Source: Hyposmocoma kahamanoa (taxonomy: Eukaryota; Arthropoda; Insecta; Lepidoptera; Cosmopterigidae). From it: 64,000 bases of DNA. This document shows positions 43,648 through 55,832 of this stretch, one piece after another; position 1 is the first letter of the stretch, and every line of letters starts with the position of its first letter. The position numbers and the translations under genes are program-made. The stretch spans positions 21,008,350 through 21,072,349 of the forward strand of contig NW_020654810.1 of the NCBI RefSeq assembly GCF_003589595.1, read 5' to 3'. Under the pieces are notes generated by a model that was not told where the DNA came from, ran no database searches, and was given only the letters and a program-made list of their open reading frames with translations.

Positions 43648-44199
43648 CAGCATGATAAATTCTGATTGTTTTTTTTATGAAAGAAACAGTAAAGTGAAAG
43701 TAATGTCGCATTGCGACAAGTAAAATCTTGGGCGTAGGCGCAACGTAGACAAGCAACTGAAATAGAAGTGTCACTGTGCTATTCTCGTAACATTCAAGAG
43801 CTCTTCCCTCTCAAAGTTAAGCATGTGTATACGTTACAAATGGGTTAGATTATTATAACAACACCCACAGCAGATATGCACATATATATGTATGTCCACT
43901 ATCCTTATCTTTTGATAAAAGGTTCAATGCCTGTACAGCACTGTTTATAAATCGCCACGTCAATTGCTTCAATCATTTTATTTTTTACAAATTACCGCGC
44001 TAAGACGTCTTCGGTCCGCCTAAATGTCGATGTTTAATTCCGGGCTGTGACTTCGTTTCGTTCACCGCTGCATCATTCGCACGACTCACGGGTTGCCGTG
44101 CGCGCGACGTACACAAACATTCTCTGAAGTGGAACAACCGGGCCTTTGTTTTGGGGCAGGTTTCATACAAAATCCGATATGTGAACATAATAATCTACA
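43648..44199 (+). promoter_or_regulatory. gap before the tetraspanin gene
   Basis: Only 0.55 kb separates the CFAP70-like polyadenylation signal from the tetraspanin ATG, so the tetraspanin promoter and 5' UTR should lie here. A short hairpin, GTCGCATTGCGAC, is at about 43705. I see no TATA box at a fitting place. Confidence 0.35.
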
Positions 44200-44259
44200 A
44201 TGGCGCTCTCAACGAATTGCTGGAAGTATCTTGTGCTAACCTTTAACGTACTATTCGCA
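44200..44259 (+). CDS. tetraspanin exon 1
   Basis: Encodes MALSTNCWKYLVLTFNVLFA, the typical short N-terminus with a membrane-proximal cysteine and the first half of TM1. The donor is GTGAGT. Confidence 0.88.
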
Positions 44260-47200
44260 GTGAGTATCTATTTCATAAGTTTTAAAATATTAGCACATGC
44301 AAACCTCGTTCGTACTTAAATTCCCGTTAGTGAACAATGAACCAGTGGTTTTTTTGTGTGTACAAATTTGAAGTTCCTCTTGATAATGATTCAGTTTTTG
44401 TTAGCAGAAGAGTGAATTGCTCATTACGTTTAATGATACTATATTTGATTTGCTGTCACGCTTGCCATTAGTCGCTCTACAAGACTCACTCATCGTCTTT
44501 TTCTAACGTACTATTTGGCAACTCAAGTGTGGCGCTAGTAGTTATCACACATGATCACGTTTTAGCTTTTACGCGGATAGTTCCAAAATTCGCCGTTTAC
44601 TCCGTTAACTTGGCACTGAAGTTGAGAGACCCACTATATCGTTGTATGAAAATGAAAGAGTTCCTACTTTGTCACTTGGTTGGGTAATACAATAATAGTT
44701 GACGATGAGTTGCGGTTGTGTTTCGACAGATGTCAGCAGTAGTACTGTTTGGAGCTAGCGGGTACTTCCTATACAAGCTGTTCGTGTACCGCCATTTCGT
44801 GGGTGCTGGAGTGCAATATCCGGCTGTCCTGTTGTTGATGATGGCTATTATTACATGTTCCGTGGCCTGGATCGGATGGCGGACGACCAAGGCGATGCAC
44901 CAGTTCCACGTGATAGTGGTGGGTATTCGATTAATGTTTTGAGAATCAGAAGATTGGTTTAAAGTTTTAGTAACAGCTAGAGCTCCTTATGAAAGAGTTC
45001 GTCTAGGGAAGTACTGCCACCTGCGTTCCGGTTTAGAAGGGTAAAGGTGCTGGTGAAATTATACGCACATGGGACTTGTCAACTTATGTTTCAGGGTGAC
45101 GATGACGGGCGCAGTGGCAGAGCCCAAAAGATCTTTGCGATTTAAAATGCTGAGTGGCACTGTCATTTGGTATTATAAAAAATCCAGCTGTTTATAATTA
45201 TTACAAACTAAGAAACAATAAATAATATAAAATTCACACCCGCAAGACAGCAAATTCAGTCATCGTCAAAAGTCATCTCACTTGTCGACGCTAAGTTGGA
45301 TTCAGTTAGTCAGAAAAAGTTTTATGTCCATGCAATAAGACCAAAAAAAGTTCACTTATATGACATATGGATCTAATAATTATAGATTCCGCGTCGATAT
45401 AGCGTAGTCGCTCCGTTGGTCATCTGCTCTACTCAAATTACATGCCATTGAGGTATTTCGATCTATAAAAGTAAAGTTCGATTGCCTAATGTTTATTAAC
45501 CGACTTCAAAAAAGGAGGAGGTTCTCAATTCGACTGTATTTTTTGTATGTATGTTACGCGATGACTCGCGGTTTGTGAACTGATTTTGATGATTGTTGTT
45601 TTGTTGGAAAGATACCTCAGTCGTTGTCCCATTTAAATTTAAAGAAAATAATCCACCTATAAGGGTGGCAAACCCAGTTAGGGTATGATTCCGGTTTCGC
45701 GCACTTTCGTGGAACTGATTGCAATAAAACTTGGCAAATAGGCGTAATTCAACGAAATTTTGAGGTCTTTTTTTTAATAATAAAAAAGCACTTTTGGTAT
45801 GTTTTTTTTTTATAATATCATGTAACGGGACGAACATGTCGTGCGCCTGATGGTAAGCTACATGTTTGTCCGTAACACTTGCAGCGCCACTCAGAGCCAG
45901 AGTCAGAGCTTTAAATCGTAAAGATCTGAGGGGCACTGTCACTGCGCCCGTCACCCTGAGAGACATAAGTTGACAGTGCCTGTAATTTCACCAGCACCCT
46001 TACCCTTCAAAACCGGAACGCAGTAATATTCACATTACTGCTTGGCGGCAGAAATTGGTAAGGTGGCTCATTTTACATCTTGGGTTCATCTAAAATCAAT
46101 CTATTTTTCTAAGACTCTTGAACCCAGCAGTCAACAAAGCAATTTTATTTAGGAAACGTCTAATAGGTTCACATAAATTCATGTTCAAGTTCAATTTTTT
46201 ATATTTCTTTGTTATATACAGAAAATTAAATGATACAAAAATACATTGAATCACTGCGGTGTACATGGTATTAATATTTTTTAAATTAACACTCATATCA
46301 GAATACCTGATTGGTGCGTGTCTAAAGGTATAATTTTAAATATACGCGCATATACGGGGATTGTAGGGCCAGCAACATTTTAAAGTATGATTGGTAACTC
46401 TCTTTTTAATCTCTAAACTTTAAACATACGTTTAATATACCTCACATACCCCCAAAAAAAAATTCCATACTTCAAATTTGGCTGCGACATAAGTTGATCA
46501 ATAAAGCTCCCTACTTCCTTATACCAGTTTAGTTTGTAACAGTTTATTGTTTCTTTGTTTAAAGTTCATAATTTTTGTTTAGCCATTCAGACACAGAATT
46601 CAAATTAGTATTTTAAAATCATCAAACTTAGTACGTCATAGAAATAATATTACTGGTATAATAATTTATTTATGAATGTTGTTTTTATGTATATAGTATT
46701 AAGAATTACAATGTTCCCAGCACTTTATTATTTATATTATATTTTTTAATATATTATTGATGCTTAAAAGTTCCTAATTTTAGTCACTCGACGCACTTTA
46801 AGTAGTGACTGTGTAATTGCTCTCTACTGCTGATAAAGGATTTTATTATTCCCGTACATTGCCTCACACGTATTCCTCTAATTTATACATAATTGTGTTA
46901 TGGCTTACGTAACCAAATGCTTAGATCCATGTAGGTGCAACGACAAAGTCGGATGACGCCGGTCCATTCACTTCTATCGCATAATATTAAAAATTATTAC
47001 ATTTGTTAACTTTACAATTTTTTTTAATTTTTTTTATATTAAGTAGGTAGCAAACAAGCATACGGCCCGCCTGACGGAAAGCGGTCACCGTTGCTGAAAG
47101 CCTACAGCACCAGAGGCGTCACGAGCGCGTTGCAAACCCTTTAGGACCCTTCTCAAACCCCTTTTGAAGGGCTCCGTGCTGTATTCCTGCGAGAAAACTC

Positions 47201-50200
47201 CGACAGGGAGTTCATTCCACAACCTAATTAATTGTACGTGGAAGAAAGCGCCTCTGAAACCGTACAGTACGAGATAGACTCGGTTCCAGAGTGTGAGGAT
47301 GGACTCCCTGCCGGTGGAGGGAGGTGCGATTATAAAATGTTGGTGTTGGCATCATGTCTTAGAACATTGGCCATTGTACAAGCGATAGAACATACATAGG
47401 GAGGCAAAGTCTCTCCTCGCAGACAGTGGTTCAATATATACAATAAATTATTTTATTATTTGTTTAATAAAGGACATCCAAGAGCATACTTATTTTAACG
47501 CACACGTTCATAGCCTCGCACCAGGAATACCCTGTATCGCGAATGCCATGTACACACACATAGACAACCACAAATTACACCCAAACACTCGCGAGAGAAA
47601 TAAATGTTGGTCATACAAATATTTTCCCGGCCAGGGACCTCTGCGTGGCAGAGCGGAGCTTTAAAAAAGTCCTAAAATTGCGTGTGTCACATGACTATTA
47701 AGTTCCAGTACTTTGCTCTCGGCAAACAATTTTTTTTTACCTCACTAGCTCGGAAAAACTTACTTTCTCATTAGAAATCTGCGCGCAAAAGCGTTTTTTG
47801 CACGCTAGCGTGGAAAAGGTTTTTGAAATTCGAACTTGAGGATGGACTGTGGTGGAAGAAAAAGTTAGGTGTGTAACTTCGCACTTCGCTGATCCTTTCT
47901 TCCAAATTATTTTTCCTTTCCATTGTTTTCCGCGAATATCCCCGTTTTGCAGTGGCACGAACGCAAACCGCGAAGTGCCAGAAACAAAAAAAGTTTTAAA
48001 GTTCAACTGTTTTCCCTTCATCTACCATTTTCCTCGCTGTAGTGAGGTGAACAGTTGTGTGTTTCGCTCGGCAGCAAAGTTGTTTTGCGTCTCGTATCTT
48101 GGAACCGCTCGCTTCAATCTTGTCTTCCTTCGCTTGCTCTGGTTTCATTACAAGCACTCTCGTTAAACAACAACTTTGCAGCCTTGCATAACAAAGAACT
48201 ATTGTAGCTCTCTATTCTTTTGTATCTTAGTCGATCTTCGGTAATGGAGATCATATTTTGTTTCTCAATTTTGTAATTATTATTTACAGTTTCATCTCTT
48301 ATTCCTTTATGACAATTAGCTATTTTTTCCATTGTCTGTTTCGTCATGTCTCGGAAATGATTGTATTTATTAGTAACGTAGAGGCTTTTACGTTACTTCC
48401 GTTCCATTTATTGTTTTTTTTTACTGCGGATGTGCGTAATTTAATTATCTTGTTCTGAGTAGTGTTTTCTGATGATAAATTCTTATTTGCTGTTCAGCAG
48501 ATATTAAAATGATTGTAGTATAAATATGATATCATATCTTAAGTTATTGTTTCCTGTTTACGTGATTCCTCAAGCTCTTCATTGTTTGATATATGATAAG
48601 ACACTAAAAGTATTCGGAACTACTTATTGAACTATTTTATATTTTATTTGAACTGTTTTTAACTATTTTATTGAACTATTTTCTGATTTTACTTTTCCTC
48701 TCACAGTGACATAGTTTTGTTAACGACTGAAGAGATAAAAAAGATGGACGGGTTGTGCTCACAGGTGGTGGTGTGTGAAAATTGTCTTCCATTTGTCTTT
48801 TCCAAAAGCAGGAACTGCAATTCCTATTGATCTCGTTTCACTTTCATTTGGTTTACGTGGATATGCTAGTACAATTAATATGTTTTGTCCCTTACACAGC
48901 GAAGAAGTCTTCAGAAGTCGAAAAGACTAGTCTTTTCGACTTCTGAAGACTTTTACTGACTGACTTCTGAAGACTTTTTTTTAAGACTGTTACTATTCTA
49001 GAATAGTAACAGTTGTTAGTAGCAGTACAGCTCCTTGTGAAAAGTTCGTCCAGGGAAGTACTGCCACCTTACCGATATCTGGCGCCAAGCAGTAATGTCC
49101 GAATTACTGTGTTCCGGTTTTGAAGGGTAAGGGCGCTAGGGGAAATTACAGGTACATGGGACTTGTCAACTTATGTCTCAGGGTGCAGTTGTAGTGCTCC
49201 TAAGATCTTTGCGATTTATATCTCTGAGAGGCACTGCAACTGTTATAAAATAAAATAAAAATCATTTATTGCAGTATACAGTCCATTTTGTTTGCACACT
49301 TACAAGCTATCTAATCTACCGTTAGTACAAAAGTTACAGAATAAAAATAAAATGAATGAAAGAAATGAATTGAATTGATTACGTGATTGAAATGATTACA
49401 CGTTACATGGTACTTGCTAAGTTCACCGAGCTCACCTAACACGCAGATCGGAGTCCCACCTATCCCCTATCATTTTAAGAACTCTGTTTGAGTTCTCTCG
49501 CACTCTGTGCAGGCAGCATGTCACCTTTTTTCGCATTTTGTTATGGACAGGCGTGAAGCTTACCATCAGGCGCACGATCTATTAGAGCCGTCACTTGATA
49601 TTATTTTAAAAAAGTCACTAGTAGGTAATCCAACAAGACTTAGCCAAAGGTTGTCAAGTTAGTCATGTGTTGGAAGCACACGGAGCTTAGATTTTTTAAC
49701 TTTATTTAGTACAGTTCGAGCAGTGTTCAAAGTGTAATAAACATCGAGTAACGCAAAGACCTAACTGTCCTTCGACCTGACTGGACTCGTATCAACACTT
49801 AAAATTTAAATCCAACTCTATGACGCTTACGATAACAACGAAGTACAAAGTGTCAAGCTTGATGTGCTGTTGACTGTACTCGTTGTTCGATCGCATCAAT
49901 AATAATAACAAACGAGTGGAATATTTTCACTAAAATGTATAATATCAATGTTAAAAACATTATGATTTTCAATAAATTAAATATTTCTTAAACACTGTTT
50001 CACTTTAGTAATCTTTACATAATATTTATTATGGATCACGAAAGAATACGAAAGTTTAAGACGTGTACTTTTAAACATTTTTCAAAACCGGTTACACGTT
50101 ACGTTACGGTTACCAATTCAAGGAAGAGTTGTAAACGATAAATGCGGAAACTTATTAAAGACCAGAATATTTCTAAAATCTAATTAACATTTTACGTATA

Positions 50201-53200
50201 TAACAATAGATAATGAAATAATGTTACTTACAAAGCAATAAAAAAATTAATTTACTTGTGCGTGCGTGTAAGTGAGCGAGTGATTTGTGACAATTTTTCA
50301 TTTTTGAGTTTAGTACTCTGATTGAGTATAATAAGAGTACCTATCTTTTAATATCAATTGTTCAAGTGTTTCTGCCACTGATCACTGAATTGAAGTCCAT
50401 TTCATAAATTTCGGGTTGTTTAGTACCCCTAAATCAGTTACAAATAAAACCCTTTAGTGTTAGTACGTACACTAAATGCCGCGCTGGCTAGTCGTGGCGA
50501 GTATATTCTCCCAATCGCGTTAGCCTGTGATGAGTAGTATAATAATTTAAGTATTATTACATTTTTCACCATATTCACCAAAGGGATCACAAGTCCTCGT
50601 TCCATATATATTATGGATACTATAATTACTATATATATAAATATAACTATACGGCAGAAATACAATTAAGCTATCAGCGCAAAAGTGGTGTAACTGACAT
50701 TACATTTTTTAACAATGTTACTTTAAATTAAATATGGGTTACACCAGTTTTGCGATGATAGCGTCAATTGTAAATAAAAGACAAAGGGATATTAAATAGT
50801 ATAGATAATCCTGGCACCGATCCCAGGCTCCCCTACTTATCTGCAACATAAGCATTGTTTATTTCACGATGCCCTCTGGCGGAAAAAAAATTAAAATACT
50901 TAATTTTTAATTTAGCAACTAGTAGGTAAGTAGTTATAATATCTTGAATAAGGAAGTAGTGACTATTTACTAATCTACCACGTCAGAAGAAGAAGCGGAA
51001 GAGCAGTTGTAAGATACTCTTCAATAATTTTTTTGTAACTTTCAGGCGGGCATTCTAATTGCATTGGTGGTAGTAACGGAGTTTGCCTGCTTTGTATGGG
51101 CGATGGTTGTATGGGACAACATTGAAGTCGACATAAAACCCACAATGACTGATTACTTCGCTGCCACCGTTGCTAAAAAGGATCCTAATTCTGCAGACGC
51201 TGTGAGATGGGACAGGCTACATGTCAAGGTTTATTTTTGTTTTTTTTTATTTGTCCCTCCTTCCACGCCCTTATATTTATAATTCGTATATTTATTTAAA
51301 AAAATTTGCATTTTTTTGGTACTTAATTATTATTAGTATTTCGTTATTTTGCCTTTCTGATTAGCACTACACGAGTACGTATCGAAGCGCAGCGAGCGAA
51401 GCATTCTTGGCATATATTCGAATTGCACAATCTACAAACAAAACATTCGGCCGTTCTTCAACTGATATGCATGAAATTTGAAATGAGCACAAAAATACAA
51501 TTGTGATCGTCGTGAATTTTGAATTTCGATCCAAATTTAGAATTTCGATATGTGACTAGAGACCAACAGAGGGCAAAAGTCACCATGTCAATTTAAGGGA
51601 AACATTATTCAATCGCATGCGGAAATGTGCAGTACTGGAAACCGGCTGGATCCGAACCTGCATCCTCAAGCAATCCGTGCCAGATGCTCTGCCAATTAAG
51701 TCACGGAACTAACCAGCATACCAGACCTTACGAACTTCTCCATTTGTTTGTAGCAGATCTTTGTATTTGGTATTTAACGACTTTTTTGCGCTACCTGTGA
51801 GAAATTTGTTTCTTGACTCAGAGAGGTACAATGTACCTACCTTTAATTTTAATAAACTAGTGGAGTAAATTCACAAAAAAATAATTGAATGTCATGGTAG
51901 TAAAACATCGTGACATTTAATAAACTTAAAAAAAGAGAAATTTAAATTAAGAAAAATATGCGCGCGCGTAATTATCTAAAACAAATCACACATAGTAGCT
52001 TCTTCGACTCCCCATTGCGACATGAAGAGCAGTACAGCCTGAAAGAAAAAAGATATAGCGGGAGTAAAGTATTCTAAAATCCAATAACGAGTAAAAAGGG
52101 ATTCGCTCTGGACCTTTTGGAGGGAAAAGTGTCGTTTTTATTTTGACTTTCAATTATTTTGTGAAATCTAGTTTAAAGTGGAATAGGATAGTGCTATTGT
52201 GCCTTAATCGAAGATTAAAACGTGAAATTATACGAATCTCGAACTAGAATACCCGTGTCGGCCTGTTTAAGGAATCCCGAGTCAATCCAATCACGCCGCC
52301 TCAAATTGCCTATCCTCTTTGTGGCGGCCATATTTACAGAAACATAATTAAACTTCATGTTTAGGCTGATGGCTTTGCCAAAGCCTTAATAAATTAAAAA
52401 AAAAACGAGTAAAAAGTACTTTGTTTTTTCTTCGTTTACTCCGAGTGACCTAGACAAACTCAAACAGCCATTACTTGCTCTAGTTTATACCAGAAGATGA
52501 AAGTGTAACAATTAAAGTAAAACAATTATAATTTAATTTAATTTAATTGTTAATTAAAACAACACCAAGAATAATCACAAAAACAAAAAAGATGAAGAAG
52601 TAGATAAACCTACAATTTCACAAAGGTCGCTGCGCTTCGATTGTGTGTGAACCATTTTACAGATTATGACTGCGCTCGTTTTTAGTTCCGTGCCTATTCC
52701 GCATACACGGTGGCTCCATATTATTTTCCCGCGTTATTGCGTTTGTTTGGACCATTTTAGTGACGTGACGTAGCACTTAAATCGTCCGAAAGACGAGACG
52801 CTCAAGATTCCCAAAGACCGATAATCGTGGCATTTATGCGTTTAAGGTTTCGTTGTATCTGTGTCTGGTTGGAAAAAAATACCCCGAAAACTTCAGAATT
52901 TTGGTTCGTGATTTTGTTGTAGAACGTAAATGATTGAAATAAATATTTATTTTTTCTCGCAATCGAAGTGAAAAGTTTTTACTTGAAGACTATGGCTCGT
53001 TTTGTCCCTCGATAAAAAATATACTATTACAACCTCGACCTGAAAACTACAAATGGTTACAATTTAACAAAAATAGAAACTCAACATCAATCTCCATCGA
53101 TATTCAGATAAGCTGAATGTTAGGAATTTTAAATTAGGAAATGAAAGTATTTGTTCGAATCTAAATCGTGTACTTATATTTCTTTTTCCAAACAAACCGA

Positions 53201-53868
53201 CGTTTATTTATTCACAAAAATTGACTATGCCAAAATTGTTTTCATAAAAAAAGACTTAACGGTTCCTAAGACATTTTCCTTGTATGTTTTATGGTTTCGG
53301 ATTTCCTAATACTGTCCCATTAAAAAAAACACTGCATAAGGATTTCTTGGCAGGCATGGTTACACAGACGCTGCTAACCATCTCTTCGTGTTTCTCTTTT
53401 CAGGAAACCATATCATACTTTCTGCTAGATGTAGTTCATCCATTCGACGAGCTTCGGCAATGTAATGGATGTTTATAAAATATTTCACATAATTTTGTTA
53501 ATATACGTTATGATAGAGGTTCATACGGATATCCTAGATCGTAGGATGTCCGTATGGACCCCTTTTGCCTTTTATATCTATAAGACAGATGCCTTTTGTA
53601 ATTTCCGAAAGATATAGAACAAATTAACTTTATCTCTATCATATTCCAGTTTGAATGCTGTGGAGTGTCCGGGCCGAACGACTACAGCGTAGTCGGTCAC
53701 GTGCCGTTCTCCTGTTGCGGCCAGGGCCCCCTGGAGTCCCTACTGAAGCCGTACGTGGCGGACTGTTCAACCCTGTATCAACGTGGCTGCGCGAAACAGC
53801 TGCATGCTTACGCCAGGGAACATTTGTTAATGATAGCTTTGACTGCGCTTGCTGCCTCGTTGCTTCAG
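44200..53868 (+). CDS. tetraspanin, last exon missing
   Basis: Four-pass membrane protein of the tetraspanin family, which organises partner proteins in membrane microdomains. Exons 44200-44259, 44730-44918, 51046-51228 and 53650-53868 all join in phase 0 and give 217 residues. TM1 spans the exon 1/2 junction (YLVLTFNVLFA then MSAVVLFGASGYF), TM2 is AVLLLMMAIITCSVAWIGW, TM3 is AGILIALVVVTEFACFVWAM, and TM4 begins HLLMIALTALAASLLQ. The large loop has the signature CCG at its start, then SCC, a lone C and a GC, so the disulphide set is present. The end of TM4 and the short cytoplasmic tail must be on a later exon, which I could not find before base 64000. The subfamily is not assignable by eye. 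Confidence 0.92.
44730..44918 (+). CDS. tetraspanin exon 2
   Basis: Encodes the end of TM1, the small loop and TM2, 63 residues. The acceptor ends TCGACAG. The donor GTGGGT is weak but keeps phase 0. Confidence 0.9.
44966..45183 (+). mobile_element. family A retroposon copy
   Basis: Starts TAGTAACAGCTAGAGCTCC and ends in TATTATAAAAAA. It has internal deletions, in tetraspanin intron 2. Confidence 0.75.
45499..45775. mobile_element. family B element, left arm
   Basis: AACCGACTTCAAAAAAGGAG, the ATGTATGTTACGCGATGAC block and the AAGGGTGGCAAACCCAG block. The distal part differs from other copies. Confidence 0.7.
45801..46066 (-). mobile_element. family A retroposon copy
   Basis: A T-run, then ATATCATGTAACGGGACG, continuing to GCTTGGCGGCAGAAATTGG. 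It follows directly after a family B half (45499-45775). Confidence 0.8.
47010..47425 (-). mobile_element. LINE 3'-region-like repeat
   Basis: T-rich left end, then AAGCATACGGCCCGCCTGAC and AAGCGGTCACCG, a block I associate with lepidopteran non-LTR elements. Sense is probably minus, from the T-run. GC is higher than in the surroundings. Confidence 0.5.
47533..47660 (-). mobile_element. family C tRNA-derived SINE, truncated
   Basis: Reverse copy with AACCACAAATTACACCCAAA and GGCCAGGGACCTCTGCGTGG; the head is lost. Confidence 0.7.
47889..47985. repeat. family N shared repeat
   Basis: CTTCTTCCAAATTATTTTTC, CCCGTTTTGCAGTGGCACG and CAAACCGCGAAGTGCC mirror the copy at 40244. Confidence 0.65.
48905..48952. 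repeat. perfect 48-bp palindrome
   Basis: Zero-spacer palindrome centred between 48928 and 48929. Each arm contains AGTCTTCAGAAGTCGAAAAG. Part of the arm (ACTTCTGAAGACTTTT) repeats at 48963. Confidence 0.9.
48986..49013. repeat. perfect 28-bp palindrome
   Basis: ACTGTTACTATTCT and its reverse complement meet with no spacer. It ends where a family A copy begins. Confidence 0.9.
49014..49613 (+). mobile_element. family A retroposon copy interrupted by a LINE tail
   Basis: The A copy runs 49014-49246 and resumes 49539-49613. The insert between is flanked by TGTTAT on both sides. The 5' edge of this copy abuts a perfect palindrome. Confidence 0.8.
49247..49538 (-). mobile_element. LINE 3'-end insertion with pentanucleotide tail
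   Basis: Starts with repeated AAAAT units on the plus strand, so its sense is minus with a TTTTA-type tail. It is flanked by TGTTAT duplications. An internal CCTATCCCCTATCA stretch recurs in inverted form near 25690, indicating a second copy. Confidence 0.6.
49843..49880. mobile_element. family G fragment
   Basis: GTACAAAGTGTCAAGCTTGA, then TGTGCTGTTGACTGTAC: one arm only, joined to a K-type tail. Confidence 0.5.
49889..49985 (+). mobile_element. family K SINE tail
   Basis: TTGTTCGATCGCATCAATAA, AACAAACGAGTGGAATATTT and TTCAATAAATTAAA; only the 3' part. Confidence 0.5.
50662..50771. mobile_element. family Q MITE
   Basis: 110 bp with about 33-bp inverted ends, CTATCAGCGCAAAAGTGGTG facing CACCAGTTTTGCGATGATAG, bounded by ACAATT/AATTGT. 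Confidence 0.72.
51046..51228 (+). CDS. tetraspanin exon 3
   Basis: Encodes TM3 and the start of the large extracellular loop, ending AVRWDRLHVK, 61 residues. The acceptor ends ACTTTCAG and the donor is GTTTAT. Confidence 0.9.
51630..51930. mobile_element. family K SINE pieces
   Basis: A tRNA-like head in reverse (CCGGCTGGATCCGAACCTGC, matching the 35281 head) followed by a forward tail (AATAAACTAGTGGAGTAAAT to AATAAACTTA). The two parts lie in opposite directions, so at least two insertions are present. Confidence 0.5.
53517..53559. repeat. intronic stem-loop before tetraspanin exon 4
   Basis: GGTTCATACGGATATCCTA faces TAGGATGTCCGTATGGACC around a five-base loop; two mismatches in 19. Confidence 0.75.
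53650..53868 (+). CDS. tetraspanin exon 4
   Basis: Encodes FECCGVSGPNDYSVVGHV, then FSCCGQGP, ADCS and RGCAKQLHAY, and the first part of TM4, 73 residues. The acceptor ends ATTCCAG and the donor is GTTAGT. GC content is clearly higher than in the flanks. Confidence 0.93.
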
Positions 53869-55832
53869 GTTAGTGTAATAAAAGTTTTCAAACTGCATTG
53901 TGCCAGTGCGCTACGATCCTTATGTCAGATGAGACTCAGGTCCGGCAGCAAAGGTATGGATTAACAAAGGGTACGCCAATCAAAAAGGTTTTGTGTAAAG
54001 AAAGAAAGAAAATAATATCACGTTCGCGCGAGCTACGTACTATGCCGCCCTAAACATTTGTAAGTGATGTAGAACAACGTACTATTACGTCGTTGAATTT
54101 CTTTTATTTCATTGAAGAACGTAAGGGAGCGCTATTTGGCCGTACATAATGTTAATAGGGACGTCATTGATCTACAACATATCGAGATATTGAATCTCTA
54201 GCGACACACAGCACAGTATCGAAATTTCACAGGATAAGTAAGTACTACTCACACATACCAATGATCGCTGGTATACATGCGCAACATCGGCGGGCGGTTT
54301 ATAGGCGTCAACGATTATTTGTTATATTTATTATAAGCCTGTGGAAGAAACGTTTATAAACGTTTGCATTAATGTATGAGAAAAATATCTGCCACAGCGC
54401 ATCTACCGGCAAAAGCGCGATACTCGCGCGACTGTGATATTATTTGGTCTCATTTTGTTCTGACTAATAATACAAAGTAAATCTTAATACTAAACACTGA
54501 GATCCAAAATGGTCACCACTTAGCATTCGTCAAGTAATGTATATAAAACGAAAAAATGGTGACAGTATACATGCTCGCTCCGAATCATTGCCCGTGGTCC
54601 AACTGCGTAGTCCAACTAATAGGACCAAGGGTAATGTTTTTTGCCCGTGGTTCTACCAGTAGGACTACGACTACTACAATATTGCATGGACATTGGACCT
54701 ACTGATCGGTTAGTACAATCACCATCAATATAAATAATGTTACTGGTTCTGAGCTAACTTCAATTTATTGTTCTCTAGGATGATCCCTGCGACAGTTCAT
54801 AAAAAATCGCAAGATATAACCTCGTAATAACGTGCACTGTTTAATGTATTTTATGAATTATTTTTTTAAGTATCGCTTTTAAGTGAAAATATTATATGGT
54901 GCGTGCAGTCATTGAAGAGCGCCGCAGCTGGCTTTAAAACTCAACGTCATGTCTATTTTGGAATGGCGAACTGATCAGACCAGCAAACTCAGTGTAGGGT
55001 GAAATAGGACTATAAATTCTAAGTATTCCAGTTACCAGGGCCACATACCAACCTGCACGCCATGCACCCTGAACTCAGCGAAAGCGGCTCTGGCCACACT
55101 TTAAACAGAGAATTCCCAAGAAGGGCTGACGTAAGGCAGGCGGCCGGTTTAAAGTGTTCCCTGAATCCTCTGTGTGTGCAATATAGACGTTGTTGGGGTT
55201 GTCACGTCCCCAGCCATGTTCGCGCGTAGACAGTTTCATTGCTGTACTACGCAGAAAGTCGGCGTCGTTACTGACCAGAATACCTACGTATCAGCGCCGA
55301 CAGCCTCCTGAAGACCATTGCAAAGAGGAATGAGTGTTCAACATTGCGGCACTTAACTAATATTACGAAGTCCCTGGTAGAATATCAGTACTAACACAGT
55401 TTTACGTCTGCGCTAATATTTATACGGATCTCAGTTGTCTGTTTAATAAAAGATTATTATTATTATTATTAAAACAACTCGACGCTGATATTCTGTGGTA
55501 ACCGAGGAACGAAAAGGACGCCACCGACAATCAACAACAAAATATAAATAATAAGGTAGAAAAATAAAACATAACGTTAAATTTTATATAACATTATAAT
55601 GGCAGTCTCCCACGAGTAGGAAAAAAACCTACCTCAAATGTTTCTTTGTCCGTTTCGCTCTGTTCGTTACTTAATGGTACTGAAATGCATAATATCCTTA
55701 GTCCTAGTTAAAACGAATAACATGAGCATAAACACAGGGTAGCTGCTGCACTGCAACAGTAGTTGAAGAGTTTCTCACATCTGTCTGCGAAAACATTTTT
55801 TTTTCATTGGATTTACATCTATATATACCAAG

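Larger units (their letters stand above)
44919..51045 (+). other. tetraspanin intron 2
   Basis: A 6.1 kb intron carrying A copies (44966, 45801 and 49014), a B half (45499), a LINE-tail repeat (47010), a C SINE (47533), the N repeat (47889), palindromes (48905-49013), K tails and the Q element (50662). No exon was seen inside. Confidence 0.75.
51229..53649 (+). other. tetraspanin intron 3
   Basis: A 2.4 kb intron with a K-type SINE (51630-51930) and an imperfect 19 bp inverted repeat with a 5-base loop just before exon 4 (53517-53559). The rest is AT-rich without recognised features. Confidence 0.65.

Noticed and set aside
53284..53478. 64-codon frame just before tetraspanin exon 4
   Set aside because: It lies in intron 3, has no family resemblance, and exon 3 joins exon 4 directly in phase.
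54895..54965. Candidate last tetraspanin exon after the acceptor GTGCGTGCAG
   Set aside because: In phase 0 it gives SLKSAAAGFKTQRHV, which cannot complete a fourth membrane segment.
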